Numbered from the stretch's first letter, positions 11,501 to 21,295 are shown. The stretch: DNA of 64,000 nt from Fasciola hepatica (GCA_948099385.1 CANUEZ040000129.1:2728001-2792000); one strand, 5' to 3'. A program made the numbers and translations. Notes: a model not told the origin generated them from the letters alone.

Positions 11501-14019
11501 GTGGCAAAGAAAGTCTTGCGCAAACTGACTCCAAAAGCATCATCGCGCTGTTTGATTTATTGCTGAGGAGAAATGCGACACCGTGGACCCTAAAGTTGTC
11601 TGTTGGGAAAATGTGATAAAGTTGTTAAACTGTATTCTGTCAGGGAAATTTAAGCCTCAAGTTTCGCAGATGGATAGGCGGATTTCCGAGAGGCAAGCCA
11701 TCTCGATGTTCTATTCGTAGAGTACCCTGATTGTGTTACTTTGGCTGCCCACTGCCAATAGTATTCTTACATTCCAATGAGCTACACGTGACTACTTCCT
11801 ACGGTTGAGTGTCCCAGCTCGTTATCTTGATACGTCGAACGCTGGAGTATGAGGCACATTGTTTGTGGAGAAATCCGTACTATGATGAGAGTGCCTGTTT
11901 CCAAAACTATGAATATTATCGAGAATGGGATACGATTCGATATCTACAGCTCCGTTTGAGGCTGCTATGTCATGCTCCGCTCTACAGCGTATTCCAGAAA
12001 CGCAGTCACTTACTTCTCGTGAGCATATTACCCAGGTCCCTAAAGATTTTAGCTATGAAACCTCTTAGGAGCAAACACTGCCTTCGGTCGAACACAGGGA
12101 TATGGTTAAATGCCTGTACACCGATAGATAACGCCAGTTGATCTTGTGTTCACGAATGCTCATAGACCCCTCTGTTATAACAGGTATCAAAAGATGCACC
12201 CGATTTTATATGTAGAAACATCGCAGACCCTTCTGGTAGTTCATATAAGTTCATTGAAATCATTTGACAGTGTCAGTGATAATCCCGGAATTCCGCGTAC
12301 ACTGTGCTTCTGTAGGAGCTCAGCTGTTTGCGACAATCACCGACAACTACGACGGTGGCTATGGCGAACGAGCTTTTACCAATTGATCTCAGCTGTCAAG
12401 TCCACTGGGTTCACTTAACACAACCCCTGCAAATTTCACTCCAGTGCATTGGAACTCGCAAGCGAGAGTAAATCATGATGGGACGGACAACGAGAAAGAC
12501 ATTACTGAACCTTGGTGATAAAGGTTATCAGTTTGCACACAAAAAGAGTTCCCGTAAGGAGGGCTGCGTCCTAATTCGGTGTAGGGAGAACTGAAGTTCA
12601 GGAAATGGGGCCTGCACCAGAACCAAGTAGCTTAAAGTTAGCAAAAGATATCACATCGAAAATGGTTTTCACCGGTAATGAAGCTGGTAGTTATTTTAGG
12701 GCCATCTCGATGAGCAGCTTGTTTGTGAAAGGTGATCCATGCAGTAGCGCTCTAACAGACCGGGAACGGAAGACCGCTTTGCAGGCTCATTCATTCGGTC
12801 GTCTTCAAAAGCTATCATAAATGCAAGTTTTCTATAGAACTAGTCTCACTTTCGATGTGTATGGATCGACCAGACAGTTTAAAAATGGCGTGTACGGATG
12901 ACGATGCTTTGAGATGAATTCATGTTATAAACTTACGCAGTCACGGGAATTTTATCTTTTCCCCTTTTAAGATGTAATTGTCAGACGAAAGCAGCACGTG
13001 CATGGAAGATACGGAGAAGTTAGTTTCGGAAAGTGACATAGGCGATGGAAATGCTGAGTGTCAAAAAATCCTGATAAAGAGTGCAACTCAAGCTGCACAT
13101 CTGGAGTGGAATCGTGTGTGGGATGAATGTCCCTAGTGGAAGACAAAAAGAAGCTAGTTGGATACCGGTGAAAACAACGCTCGAAACTATTTCCACTAGA
13201 TTCCCCTATGATAGAAGAAATTTGTACAGAAATTTCGCATGGTAACGGATTTGAAACTCTTTAAAGTTAGGCGCGTGCTGACAACCTACTTTCGAATTTT
13301 CATCATGTTCGTGATATCTTCTGAAGGTCCTTCCCAAGAGCGAATACCTCCGGAGAGCGAACATATTTTTTGTCCGTCACGACGATGTTTGATCTAGGGG
13401 GATCACTATATTACTCAGTCACTGGAAGCAGGCAGGAATACTGCTAGAAGTGAGGCGCTGCGCCCCACTATAGAAATTTGAGATGAGCCTGAATAAATGA
13501 ATCATGGCTATAATCGAGATTACTTCAGAGGATGGGATAGAAAGCGAGACCTAGTATTCTGCCCTTATTGTAACTGACAATATCGCAGCCACGTTCGACG
13601 ACCTTTGATTCTTGATTAGTTTTGTAAAACTTGAAGAAAGTTTGCTTAAGAGTAGATATTGGATTTTCTTGACAAAATGATGCCTGGTGTTCCCGTATTC
13701 ATGTGCACCCGATGCGTGTTTTTCCATTGCTCACACCAGTTTCGAAGCTCTCAGGGCTTCTGCGATTATCAATCAGTTATTTGATAAGTGGAAAACACGT
13801 CAAAACGTTTGCACCTCAGATGGCTTCAGGTACGAATCTCTCGGTCTGGACATCTCCGCGGGTGGTGTTCTGCCTCTTGCATGCGGTAGTGCATTGGCAA
13901 TCGTCGCTTTGGCCATGGAACTATTCTGGCTCCGTTTTGGTGACAAAGTGAAAGGATTGTTGTTCTCTGTTTTATTTAGTGACAAGAGGAAATTTAAAAT
14001 ATTCAACGAGAAGCGCTGA
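2219..14019 (+). CDS. Ionotropic glutamate receptor subunit, 3' part of gene (4 exons, 5' partial)
   Basis: Gene-level entry for a ligand-gated cation channel subunit of the plasma membrane. Joined exons are 2219-2546, 5032-5249, 7808-8067 and 13740-14019 (1086 nt, 361 residues plus stop). In order they give the end of the S1 ligand lobe with LTITEDR, M1 (about residues 40-62), pore loop, M3, the S2 lobe (GSS and FIDD motifs), M4 and a tail of about 20 residues. Introns of 2.5, 2.6 and 5.7 kb use GTGAGT, GTATGC and GTAAGT donors, and codon phases agree at each junction. The three contacts that hold the amino-acid ligand in this family (Arg in S1, Ser/Thr and Asp/Glu in S2) are present. The M3 motif SYTANLAAF is replaced by CWQAQMTAF, so gating or assembly may be unusual. 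The AMPA/kainate/NMDA subtype is not assigned. The N-terminal domains lie outside the window. Confidence 0.88.
2971..3196 (+). mobile_element. SINE family A, near full-length copy
   Basis: About 60 nt of leader (gtgctatatcatg...) is followed by a tRNA-like head with box A (atagccttgtagtcaagg) and box B (gggttcgagtcc). A body of about 100 nt ends near gtatgatgaaagatatt. The inverted copy at 49622-49851 matches over the leader, head and body, including the leader upstream of the tRNA-like part. It sits in the first visible receptor intron, in the sense orientation. Confidence 0.7.
5032..5249 (+). CDS. Receptor exon: M3 and S1-S2 linker
   Basis: The acceptor is strong (tttttcag, AG at 5030-5031) and the donor is GTATGC at 5250. 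The exon enters in phase 1 and leaves in phase 0, matching its neighbours. It encodes a hydrophobic M3 helix (RILILMFWFFVLIW) followed by HACWQAQMTAFFSTREL. This occupies the place of the near-invariant SYTANLAAFLTVER but keeps only the central Ala and the Ala-Phe. Next come VQTVRDIAQQ, the usual 'sub-lobe' start of S2, and NGSS, which supplies the small hydroxyl residues that contact the ligand. Confidence 0.87.
5299..5308. repeat. Poly-C run of 10
   Basis: A simple mononucleotide run just downstream of the receptor exon donor, inside the intron. Similar runs occur at 34263-34272 (G) and 43683-43695 (C). Confidence 0.9.
7180..7262 (-). mobile_element. SINE family A, body fragment
   Basis: Read on the - strand, this matches the family A body from the tgtgc...tgatga block through the segment tggttttcagtggtgagtt. 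No tRNA-like head is present. It lies in the receptor intron preceding the S2 exon. Confidence 0.5.
7640..7700. repeat. Impure (TAG/GTG)n trinucleotide tract
   Basis: A degenerate trinucleotide-rich tract in the intron, with a similar one around 7318-7345. It could be the tail of an old retroelement insertion, but no body was recognised next to it. Confidence 0.5.
7808..8067 (+). CDS. Receptor exon: S2 ligand-binding lobe
   Basis: The acceptor is AG at 7806-7807 behind a long pyrimidine tract, and the donor is GTAAGT at 8068. It starts in phase 0 with SARKDPVYRRIYEML, continuing NGSSVYMRFK of the previous exon to form the typical 'GS-x-F-x-S...Y-x-M' S2 region. Around residue 45 of the exon is LAFIDDQYLL. 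The first Asp of FIDD sits where the family has the Glu/Asp that binds the ligand amino group. It ends in phase 2 after EYAEEFTD. Confidence 0.88.
8315..8395 (+). mobile_element. SINE family A, body fragment
   Basis: This matches the family A body (gatgtgaactg...gattcttaacaag and gtggttccacag). It lacks the head and is well diverged from the copies at 2971 and 49622. Confidence 0.45.
8832..9029. repeat. 198-bp near-perfect palindrome (foldback element)
   Basis: Two 96-nt arms flank a 6-nt loop (gattgt, 8928-8933). Aligned by eye without gaps, 86 of 96 arm positions pair (10 mismatches). The inner 60 nt hold only four mismatches. Pairing stops sharply at 8832 and 9029, so these are probably the true ends of the inverted repeat. 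The right flank (9030-9090) is shared with the relic at 998-1180, and a damaged second palindrome lies at 23590-23763. It sits in the largest receptor intron; transcribed, it would form a long RNA hairpin. No coding capacity is seen. Confidence 0.85.
9700..10520 (-). mobile_element. RTE-type LINE reverse transcriptase relic
   Basis: On the - strand, broken frames recall the RT of RTE-type LINEs. Around 10390-10500 a segment reads like the finger region (MNEIFAVISKPKNRKAAKEGG then EVY, matching the family's 'I..LkN.KA.GeDGI..E.y' pattern). Around 9800-9900 another (FSDEANLLEESPQA) stands where the FADD-LLEE block belongs; the first Asp of the catalytic pair has become Ser. There are many stops and frameshifts, so it is dead. 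It is antisense to the receptor, in the intron before the last exon. Confidence 0.45.
10530..13739. other. Receptor intron without recognisable genes
   Basis: Several open stretches of 70-110 codons occur on the + strand (11377-11616, 11809-12141, 12146-12418, 12605-12820). None shows a family motif, and none has paired splice sites in phase with the receptor. The left end may be the remaining upstream part of the - strand LINE relic. Nothing else is recognised. Confidence 0.45.
13740..14019 (+). CDS. Receptor last exon: S2 end, M4, short tail, stop
   Basis: The acceptor is ccag at 13736-13739 after a pyrimidine-rich run. The first base completes the split Tyr codon. FEALRASAIINQLFDKWKT is the family's 'F..AI..L.e.g....l..KW' helix. 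A Cys six residues after the Trp may be one partner of the conserved S2 disulphide. M4 follows (GGVLPLACGSALAIVALAME) and then about 20 mostly basic residues to the TGA at 14017-14019. The short tail has no evident PDZ-binding end. Confidence 0.88.
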
Positions 14020-14152
14020 TCCCTCCCATCTTTGTTTCTGTCAACTCTTTCACGTCATGTACACTACGTAAACCACAGCACATGGTATCACGCTTACTTT
14101 ACGATCACTTAAACTTGGAAACTTTTCTCATTTATCAATTTCATAGCCCATG

Positions 14153-14158
14153 AATAAA
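14153..14158 (+). terminator. Poly(A) signal AATAAA for the receptor gene
   Basis: AATAAA lies 134 nt after the receptor stop codon. This is the first canonical signal downstream, so it is the likely 3' processing site. A second AATAAA follows near 14375 inside a SINE tail. Confidence 0.6.
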
Positions 14159-14234
14159 AGGTTTTATCGTTTTTCCGAGTTATTTCTTTTTTCCCGTTAA
14201 AATCAGCTTGGTTTTGGTTAGTCTTGGAGGATCG

Positions 14235-14380
14235 TGTTCATACGGTCATCATAGTGGGAGCTCAGCCCATTTGTCCCGGGTTCGAATCATGCTTCCACAG
14301 CCGGTCACTTTCATCAATTGGACGCCTTGAATTGGCAGCAACCTCCTTCCTGAAATTGTGTACCATTATTATTCAATAAA
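14235..14380 (+). mobile_element. SINE family B copy
   Basis: Box B of a tRNA-like head (cccgggttcgaatc) is followed by the family B body (ccggtcac..., ttggacgcctt, ggcagcaacctccttcctg, ttgtacca). It ends in a short ATT-repeat. Other copies are at 14885, 18745, 46380 and 56965, all on the - strand. It lies just past the receptor poly(A) signal. Confidence 0.6.
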
Positions 14381-14884
14381 AGGGAACAAATAAAAAAAGG
14401 CAAAAGACAAAAAGGTGAAGGATCTTGACTACAAATTTAACTTTATTATTTTTCCCTTGAATAGAACGTAAATGTTATTCAATACGGATTGATGGACTTC
14501 ACAAATGTCATCATGCATGGGTACGGCTCACGCTTTCGGGCCTTTTGCATTCAATCGACTGAGCTGCTAGTCTATGTTGAAGGACTTCGGAAGTTCCGTT
14601 GTAACTTTATCATATATGTAATTTGCATAGGTAACTGAATCGTTAGTGTTTCATCCTAGTTTGTATTTATGAACCTCTTTGCAAACCCAAATGAAACTTG
14701 TGCTTTTCATTGAGTTTAACACAACATGGCTCATTGACTGGTTTTTATTTATTCAGTTGGAGGTAACTTTACTGAGGTGGTTACATGGAAATCACCTGTT
14801 TCATGACCGATTTCGGACTAGTGCCACGTGACTACTAACGGCAAAATAGAATTTCCAAATTTCACCACCACGGGCCATGTTAAT

Positions 14885-15065
14885 ATTATTAATGTCGTTC
14901 ATCTTTTTGTCTAAAAGTAGCAAAGTATTTCAGAAAGAGGTCCGCAACCAGTTTAAGTCTGCCAGTTAGGGAACGAGACCGGTGTTTGCAGAGGCAGGAT
15001 TCGAACCCCTAGAGAAGGGTCTGAAATCCACCATGATATCCGTTTGACCACGGCCGTAGACAGCA
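14885..15065 (-). mobile_element. SINE family B copy
   Basis: Read on the - strand there is a box A-like start, box B (ggggttcgaatcc), then ccggtc...ctggcag...ggttgcggacctc and an AT-rich end with attaataatatt. It is the best-preserved relative of the copy about 0.5 kb to its left, in the opposite orientation. Confidence 0.6.
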
Positions 15066-15327
15066 TTACACTGTCATCCTGATCTTTACCACTTCTGGCC
15101 TTCTGGGACTTTCCGTGATTCTCGGCTGTAGTTTGCAGAATAAAGAATGCAATTTATCCTTGATAATTCAGCAGGCTTAAACATTAAGGTCCGGTGGTGT
15201 ACATGATCATTCGAGTTAGAAAACAAGCACCGCGAGAGGAATTTCCTTCATATAACGTCATCGGTCATGTACGTATACCGTCGAGCAAAGCAATAAAATT
15301 TATGGAACATACGAATCAGTTAAGCAG

Positions 15328-15330
<3 letters not shown>

Positions 15331-15405
<75 letters not shown>
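15331..15405. repeat. (TA)n microsatellite, 75 bp
   Basis: An uninterrupted alternating TA tract of about 37 units. The open frame of Tyr-Ile repeats running through it on either strand is an artefact of the repeat, not a gene. Confidence 0.97.
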
Positions 15406-15407
<2 letters not shown>

Positions 15408-18400
15408 TTGCGTGCACGGTTGCGGAAGATTTGCTAAGGCCATGTGTACACATACGTACACGTACAGACATACATATTCAAGTAACAGAGAAACCGCCTC
15501 ACATACATCATTGGTTTCATAATTTATGGTCTCTTAGCTGATGTTAAGGCAATGTGACCGATAAGAGTACACGGACGAAATTCATCTTCTGATATTTGTC
15601 TTCCGACAAAGTTGATATTTGAGCTTACAAAGTAGCACTTATATATGGCACTCGAGCACAGATATAAATCAAAAAATAACACTTTCACCTAAGGAAGAAC
15701 TATAATGTCTGAGTCAAACTGATTTTGTTCCAAACGAGCACTTCTGAATGACCAATAAAGGCACACGTGAGCCATACTGATTGGGTGGTTCTCCACGTTT
15801 ATTTTACATCGAACGGAGGGAAATCTGCAAGGAATAAAGTGGTTGATAAGTTTACGAATTAACCGTCTTTTCCTACTCTTTATGATTCTTTCAGTTTCAG
15901 GCTAAAGAAAAGGGGATAACGTTTTATAACAATAACCAGGATAAACTATTTCGTGGCCTTTATTCTGAATTGTGAGCAAAATTCAGAAGAAATGATTAAG
16001 GAAAAATAAAATCCACGCCATGACACTAATGTTGGCCAAGAACCTTTGCTACTTGGGCAAATTGTCCTTTGTGCAGATAAAAATATTTGGTTTTGAACTA
16101 GTCATCACGCGTAGCTTGGACTGGAGAAAATTAACCCTGGAAACAAAGCAGTTCTATGGCAGGAGCAGTGGCATAGGGATAGTTTGATTTGTAGGCGGAA
16201 GTTATGCTCATCACGTATTCCAGTAGATCGTCAGTTGGATTCACCCTCGGGTTCATGACCGTCAGTTTATAGCAACTGAGTATGTGACGTGTCCATTTCT
16301 TCTCGTTCGTAACGTGAAGCGTATAGCTCTGCTTGCCTGGTTGAATCTTGTAGGAAAACATTTAGGATTTGTTGTCTTTTCATTCATTGCGGATGTGTCA
16401 TTGACGACATGATTTCAGATTTCCGGTTCAAATATGTACTTGTAGAATTCCCGGTTTTGTAACTTTGCGATGCAAACGTCCGCAGGACATGGTCCGAGAG
16501 GAGACACCATGGCTACTCTACTGATTTGGAGATAAAATTATCCGTTACACAGGAATAGAATATTCAATGTGCACCGCAAAATTAGGTCTTTTAAAGCAGA
16601 TGTGGGATTACGATTAATGAATGTTGCTCCACTGTATAATCAAAGATAAAGTCGACCAATTCTAAAATGGGCACATAAGTGAATAGCAAAACGAAGTCAT
16701 GCGAAAACGTCATTTTATTATACACTATGAGCTCTCCGACAGTATCCGCAAACTGTAATTTGTGGCTATTCCGCTCCGTACGGGCCCCATCTTGAAGACA
16801 AGCCATCATTTGATTGCTTGGCATGAACTCCCGCCCGTTTCTGTGAAAGAAAAATGACTTTCGTGCTCATTCGCCTGACCCATAATAATGGAAAGGCTTG
16901 AGAATGAATAACTGCAAATAACTCCTCGCTTCATCTGTTTGCTAAATAGTGACTATTGATCGAAACATAACCGAAGTCAAACAGAGCGACAGATGAGTGT
17001 TTACGTGTGTTAACTCACGTGACAGAGGTGCATTCGCAAAATCTGTTTAATAACGTACGTGACAGCTCGCTGCTGGACGATTTTCTGGTCCCCGTTCTGA
17101 TCGGAATGCCTAAGGTGCCGGTTGGCCAACATTCTGAAGTTTGATCGAACATCTGTAGCAAAATGTAAACCCGTGCAGGTTCATCATGCGCCCAAGATCA
17201 CGTGAACTTCAACAGGGTTGCGAACTTGGCATAGATTGTAATACATTCTTGGTTTTCACAAAACGCAACGAATACGTGAACCATTTACATGTGATAGTAA
17301 ACTTAGCAGAGAATCGGTTCAGCGATCAGATTAGTTTACACAAAATATTCACTAGGTTTTGTGAAATTCTAGTTTCTATTGCCAAAGATTATTGAGCATT
17401 AGAATGCTTGTCTTGGTTTCAGTTATTGGTTTCGTGTTTCCTGGTCATGCAAGAATAATCCGGACTAACAGTGTTGAAAACTAAATTATGACCAGAACTG
17501 TATAGTGAAACGGAACGTGTAGAAAACACTAAATGCCAGACCAGTGTATTCAGGAATAGCTGTCAGGATATTGTCCGTCCGACAATGATTTGAGATTGTA
17601 CGAAAAAGGAGGAGAAAAACTTTCTACACTTTCAAGTTTTTTTAGTTTTTGAGGAGATAAATATACCTACAAAATAACGAAAGCGAGTTGATTTTTTCCT
17701 GGCTTCTCCTGTCTGTGGTGAACCAAAATGCTGTAGTGAGTGTACAGCCTTTTGTCATTATTTAACCGATAAAAGTAATCTGATAATACGGCTAGTGATA
17801 ACCCACAATCGGTTTTTGTTTCCCGGGGGGAAGACATTCACACCAATCAAATCGTGTTTTAGAAATCGGCAAATTACCTGTTCCTTCTCGCATATGATCG
17901 ATCAATGCCGATACATCGTGAAGTTTAAACATCAAAGTTGGAGGGGTCGACATTTTTATTGTAAAAATATGTCTACTCGAATACGTGCATTTGGGTAACG
18001 TTCACAATCTATTTTACTGGAATTCGATAGACTTATGAATATCCTGAGTGTCAGTAGTCTATAACATTCGACAAAATTCCGGCATTGTGTCTCAAATATA
18101 CCAAAGATAGAACATTTAGAATTGAGCAGGCATCTCGTGTATTTTTTCTGAATCTTTCACTTCAAATCAATTAAAGCACACCGATAGTGATCCGCAAATG
18201 GAAAACACAGCAACTCATGTCCAAAGGGATTGAGGAACGTCGTTCTGGGTCTCTTTCAAAGAGAATTTTGAGGATTTCTAGAAAAGCTTTGCAACTCTCG
18301 TTATTATGACCCCGTAAAAGATGCTGAATCTTTGCAGACAATGATTCCTTATATCTGGTTGTATCAGCTAACACCCGAAAGACCTTGCTGTGCAGACATA

Positions 18401-18744
18401 AAGTGCCACTGTAGGATTTTGCTTAGTTCTTCCTTTTTCAGTGTGTCACGTAAACAAAAAACATCACAACTTCTTTCAGAATTCTAAGAAATAAATGGCA
18501 TAATGTGACCGGATGACATCTAGTATGTACTTCGCTGCAGGAGTGGGTTGGGTCTACAACAGACCTGTTCTTCTCAGCGGAAGCTCTAGCTAAAGTAGAT
18601 ACGTCTTCTTACCCGAGGGGCTATACCTCACCAGTTGGTCAGATGATGGACGAGGCGCGTTCGACTTTTGCCAACTTCAGTCGTACGTGACATCATCGTG
18701 ACATTCAGTTGTCTATTGATGATAGAGTACACACTGCCACAGTT
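15406..18744. other. Intergenic DNA, nothing recognised
   Basis: Open frames of 60-77 codons occur on both strands (for example 16131-16361 and 16591-16824 on the - strand, 17186-17395 on the + strand). They lack family motifs and convincing splice sites. No RNA gene or repeat family was identified in this stretch. Confidence 0.4.
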
Positions 18745-18960
18745 GGATCCGTTCTTATGATAATGAACAATACCATTCCCACCTCCTTTTCACTTGTTAC
18801 ACCCAAGGTACAACAATTCAGGAAATTGGCTGCGGTCAATGAAAGGCATCCAAATGGGAAACTGACCGGTGGTGGTGGGATTCGAACCCCGATCGGTACT
18901 TCCCGAAATTCCTGAAGATAAATGCCTGACCACCACAAGTCACATCTTGGAAACATGGTC
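18745..18960 (-). mobile_element. SINE family B copy
   Basis: On the - strand: box A region (tgtggtggtcaggcattta), box B (ggggttcgaatccc), then ccggtcagtttccca, a tgcagccaatttcctgaattgt-like block and an AT-rich end near 18750. This is among the clearest members of the family. Its 5' end abuts the LINE fragment that starts at about 18950 on the other strand. Confidence 0.65.
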
Positions 18961-19525
18961 GTTAGGGCGAACATGGTTGTTGTTTGAGGATCGACTCCTC
19001 CGTAGTATTGCTAGTATCAGTAATGCCGAAGTTAGGCTTTGGGTGTTGGGAACCAGATGTCAGTCACTTGAACAAGTACTACATCCAGACAGATTAAGTT
19101 AGCTGGGAGGTGTGTTATACATGCCCACCGACGGACTTCCCTGATGTACTTTATTCTCCGAGTCAAGTAGGGGTTGGAAAGTAGGTCGAGGTGGTCGATC
19201 CGTGACCTGGCGAAAGGGCCTAAAAACCTTGACCAGTGGACCTGGCCACTTAGAACGTGTCAGCCTTTTGAGTTGGTGTCCTGGAGTCCCCTTTACCATG
19301 TGGCTGAAGACATTAAGTGATATGACTCGGTATCACCGTCAGTAGCGTGGTTAAATTCGGGTTCTTTCTTTGTCTTCATGATCTCCGCTTGTTACTATAT
19401 TTTCGGCTCTACTTCACTGTAAGCTTTTATTCATTCTGCTCTCAATTCAAAGATCCTACGAGGCATCAACGAAAAACAGAGCCAGATGTACGAGATTATT
19501 GAATAATTGAACTGAACTGAATTGG
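18950..19525 (+). mobile_element. LINE 3' end (C-terminus of RT ORF plus 3' tail)
   Basis: The frame 18869-19102 reads SNAEVRLWVLGTRCQSLEQV and LHPDRLS. This is the C-terminal signature of trematode non-LTR reverse transcriptases ('isN.EVr.rVLg....s....i...RL.WLGHV.RM'). After a stop it continues with GHV-like, WK and 'W.K.LK.LTS' elements to about 19370. The 3' untranslated part ends in a pentanucleotide tail (tgaactgaactga, 19508-19522), identical in kind to that at 60491-60507. Severely 5' truncated, as is typical for LINE insertions. Confidence 0.7.
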
Positions 19526-19599
19526 TAAGTACTTTGTGAATCACGCCTTCCACCTACCCATATGCACATCAAACTAAATAAAATCGTAAAATATACTGG

Positions 19600-19682
19600 T
19601 GGTGCGAGCAGCCGGAATCGAACCTCTGACCTTCCATTAACCGGGCAGTTGTTCTACTAGCTGAGCCTTCGCGCTCTGGCCA
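19600..19682 (-). repeat. tRNA-like sequence (Asn-like pseudogene or SINE head)
   Basis: On the - strand a box A (ggctcagctagtagaac), a loop containing GTTAA where an Asn GTT anticodon would sit, and box B (aggttcgattccgg) have tRNA spacing. The acceptor, anticodon and T stems do not pair properly, so this is not a working tRNA. It is probably a degenerate pseudogene or the head of another SINE family. Confidence 0.5.
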
Positions 19683-20433
19683 GTTCGATGCGAATGAAAC
19701 GGGTAAATATTCATTTATGCTCATACCGCTATTTCAAAGATACACAGCAAATGTCTTGTTTTCTAATCACTGGAACTGAGTCGTTCACTTCCCAAAGTGA
19801 TAAACAGCACACGGCTGAACGAGATCCCAGGGAAATCTTGATACTTATGTGGAATATATTATTGGCACGAGGAACCGGAATGATGCGGATAATGAAACAT
19901 TTACGGTGCATCGAATCAACGGTTTCAACGGTGAGCTGAAAGTAGTTACAGTAGGACAAGTCTCATACTGCTCACACTGACTAATATATTTTGCCGTGCG
20001 TGATTTGTTGTATTTCTTTTGTTAGATTTTTCTCATTTTATTGCGAGCCATAGTGTTTCTTTGTCCTTTTTCATTGCTCACTTTAGCTAAAAGTTTTCAG
20101 TTTACAGGCATTTAATATTTTACTTAGCTTTTATCACGATTCGGAATGCCGTACGGTCAAAATGGATTAGCTTCTCAGAATTGCACATATGGGAAGACAT
20201 GGTTTATCATATTGTATGCATGAAAATTGTTACTCTCTAGATATGTCGAAAATTGGTTACTTATACCATTCTTTCCAAAATGATATGCATGACACTAATT
20301 ACATGATACCACGTGATTCCACGTGATACAATAAACCTAGAATTCGGACGGATTTCGATGTGATTACCCGACGAGAAGAGTTCCAATCCGCTTCCATTCT
20401 AGTGGTGTGACCTTGAGTTAGCCACCAAAACTG

Positions 20434-20447
20434 ATTGGTTATAAAAG
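20434..20447 (+). promoter_or_regulatory. CCAAT and TATA elements of the stress protein gene
   Basis: An inverted CCAAT (attgg, 20434-20438) lies directly before TATAAAAG (20440-20447), about 59-66 nt upstream of the ATG at 20506. This is a tight, conventional core promoter layout giving a short 5' leader of roughly 30 nt. Confidence 0.55.
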
Positions 20448-20505
20448 AACTAAAATGCTTCGTCACAATGAACGGTTAAACATTTGCGTTTTATCATTCA
20501 ACTGA

Positions 20506-20985
20506 ATGCGCAAAATTCTAATTCCAGTCGATGTGGGTGAGCCCAGCAAATCCGCGGTGATATGGTATATGAATAACTTACGAAAAGAAGACGATCAAGT
20601 CTTGCTTTTGCACGTGCTTGAACCCAAAATGTCTGGAGAATCGATGGACTCCTGCAGTCCAGCTAACATGATACAGTTATTGACGTCAAACATGGAAGCT
20701 TCATTCGAAGTAGGTGATAAGCTTCAGAAGACATACAAAAAGATTTTTGACGAGCAGAATATACCATTTGACTTCCAAATGTGTTTTGGAAAGAAGCCCA
20801 TTGACAGTGTATTGGAAATAATTCAGTCGCATGAAATAACCTGTGTAGTGATGGCCTCACGAGGACGAAATATGATCGAGCGGACTCTACTTGGAACTGT
20901 AAGTGATGGCGTTGTTCATCACTCATCCGTACCCGTTATTGTGATTCCACCTAGCACCAGACGATCATCTCTATTCAGCTTCTGA
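20506..20985 (+). CDS. Universal stress protein (UspA domain), intronless
   Basis: This encodes 159 residues, the usual length for a single-domain cytosolic Usp. MRKILIPVDVGEPSKSA is beta-1 with the conserved Asp-9 and start of helix 1. QVLLLHVLEP is beta-2, ITCVVMASRG is beta-4, and the nucleotide loop and beta-5 follow (ERTLLGTVSDGVVHHSSVPV, then IVIPP). The ATP loop motif G-2x-G-9x-G-S/T is present as A117-S-R-G120-9x-G130-T131; the first Gly is Ala. The C-terminus has a short basic/serine end (STRRSSLFSF). The ATG is the first in frame and lies after a good promoter. Usp proteins bind ATP or AMP and support stress survival; flukes carry many such genes. No partner gene is adjacent. Confidence 0.93.
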   Translation: MRKILIPVDVGEPSKSAVIWYMNNLRKEDDQVLLLHVLEPKMSGESMDSCSPANMIQLLTSNMEASFEVGDKLQKTYKKIFDEQNIPFDFQMCFGKKPIDSVLEIIQSHEITCVVMASRGRNMIERTLLGTVSDGVVHHSSVPVIVIPPSTRRSSLFSF

Positions 20986-21152
20986 GAATCCGTGACAAAA
21001 TATCAATGTTGTTTCTGCTAGTAAAACTCTCTTGATTTCCCACCACTAACTCATCTTCCAGCTGACTTTATTGCACGCCTCAAGCAAGCAAATTTTCCTC
21101 ACCTCTTTGAAACACCATGGCGAGTGTACTATATCAGTGAGTACTGTGGTCC

Positions 21153-21184
21153 AATAAAAACCGTCCACATTGTTTCTCAATAAA
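21153..21184 (+). terminator. Two AATAAA poly(A) signals of the stress protein gene
   Basis: AATAAA occurs at 21153-21158 and again at 21179-21184, about 170-195 nt after the stop codon. A (TA)n tract follows at 21299. Confidence 0.6.
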
Positions 21185-21295
21185 CTGAGCAATTAATTAA
21201 ATTCTCCTCCCCGAGAGTCCGTTGCGATTTTTTCACTGTTTGATTCAACGATTTGCATGAGAGCTACCCAACCAAGGAAGCGAATGTTTTCCGCC

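Noticed and set aside
11377..12820. Series of + strand open frames in the receptor intron as extra receptor exons
   Set aside because: The exons at 7808-8067 and 13740-14019 already join in phase and are contiguous in the S2 domain, leaving no missing segment.
15194..15541. 115-codon open frame on the + strand with Tyr-Ile repeats
   Set aside because: Its central third is a translated (TA)n microsatellite. The same artefact occurs on both strands at 21193-21439.
19600..19682. Functional tRNA-Asn gene
   Set aside because: Boxes A and B are present, but acceptor, anticodon and T stems have several unpaired positions.
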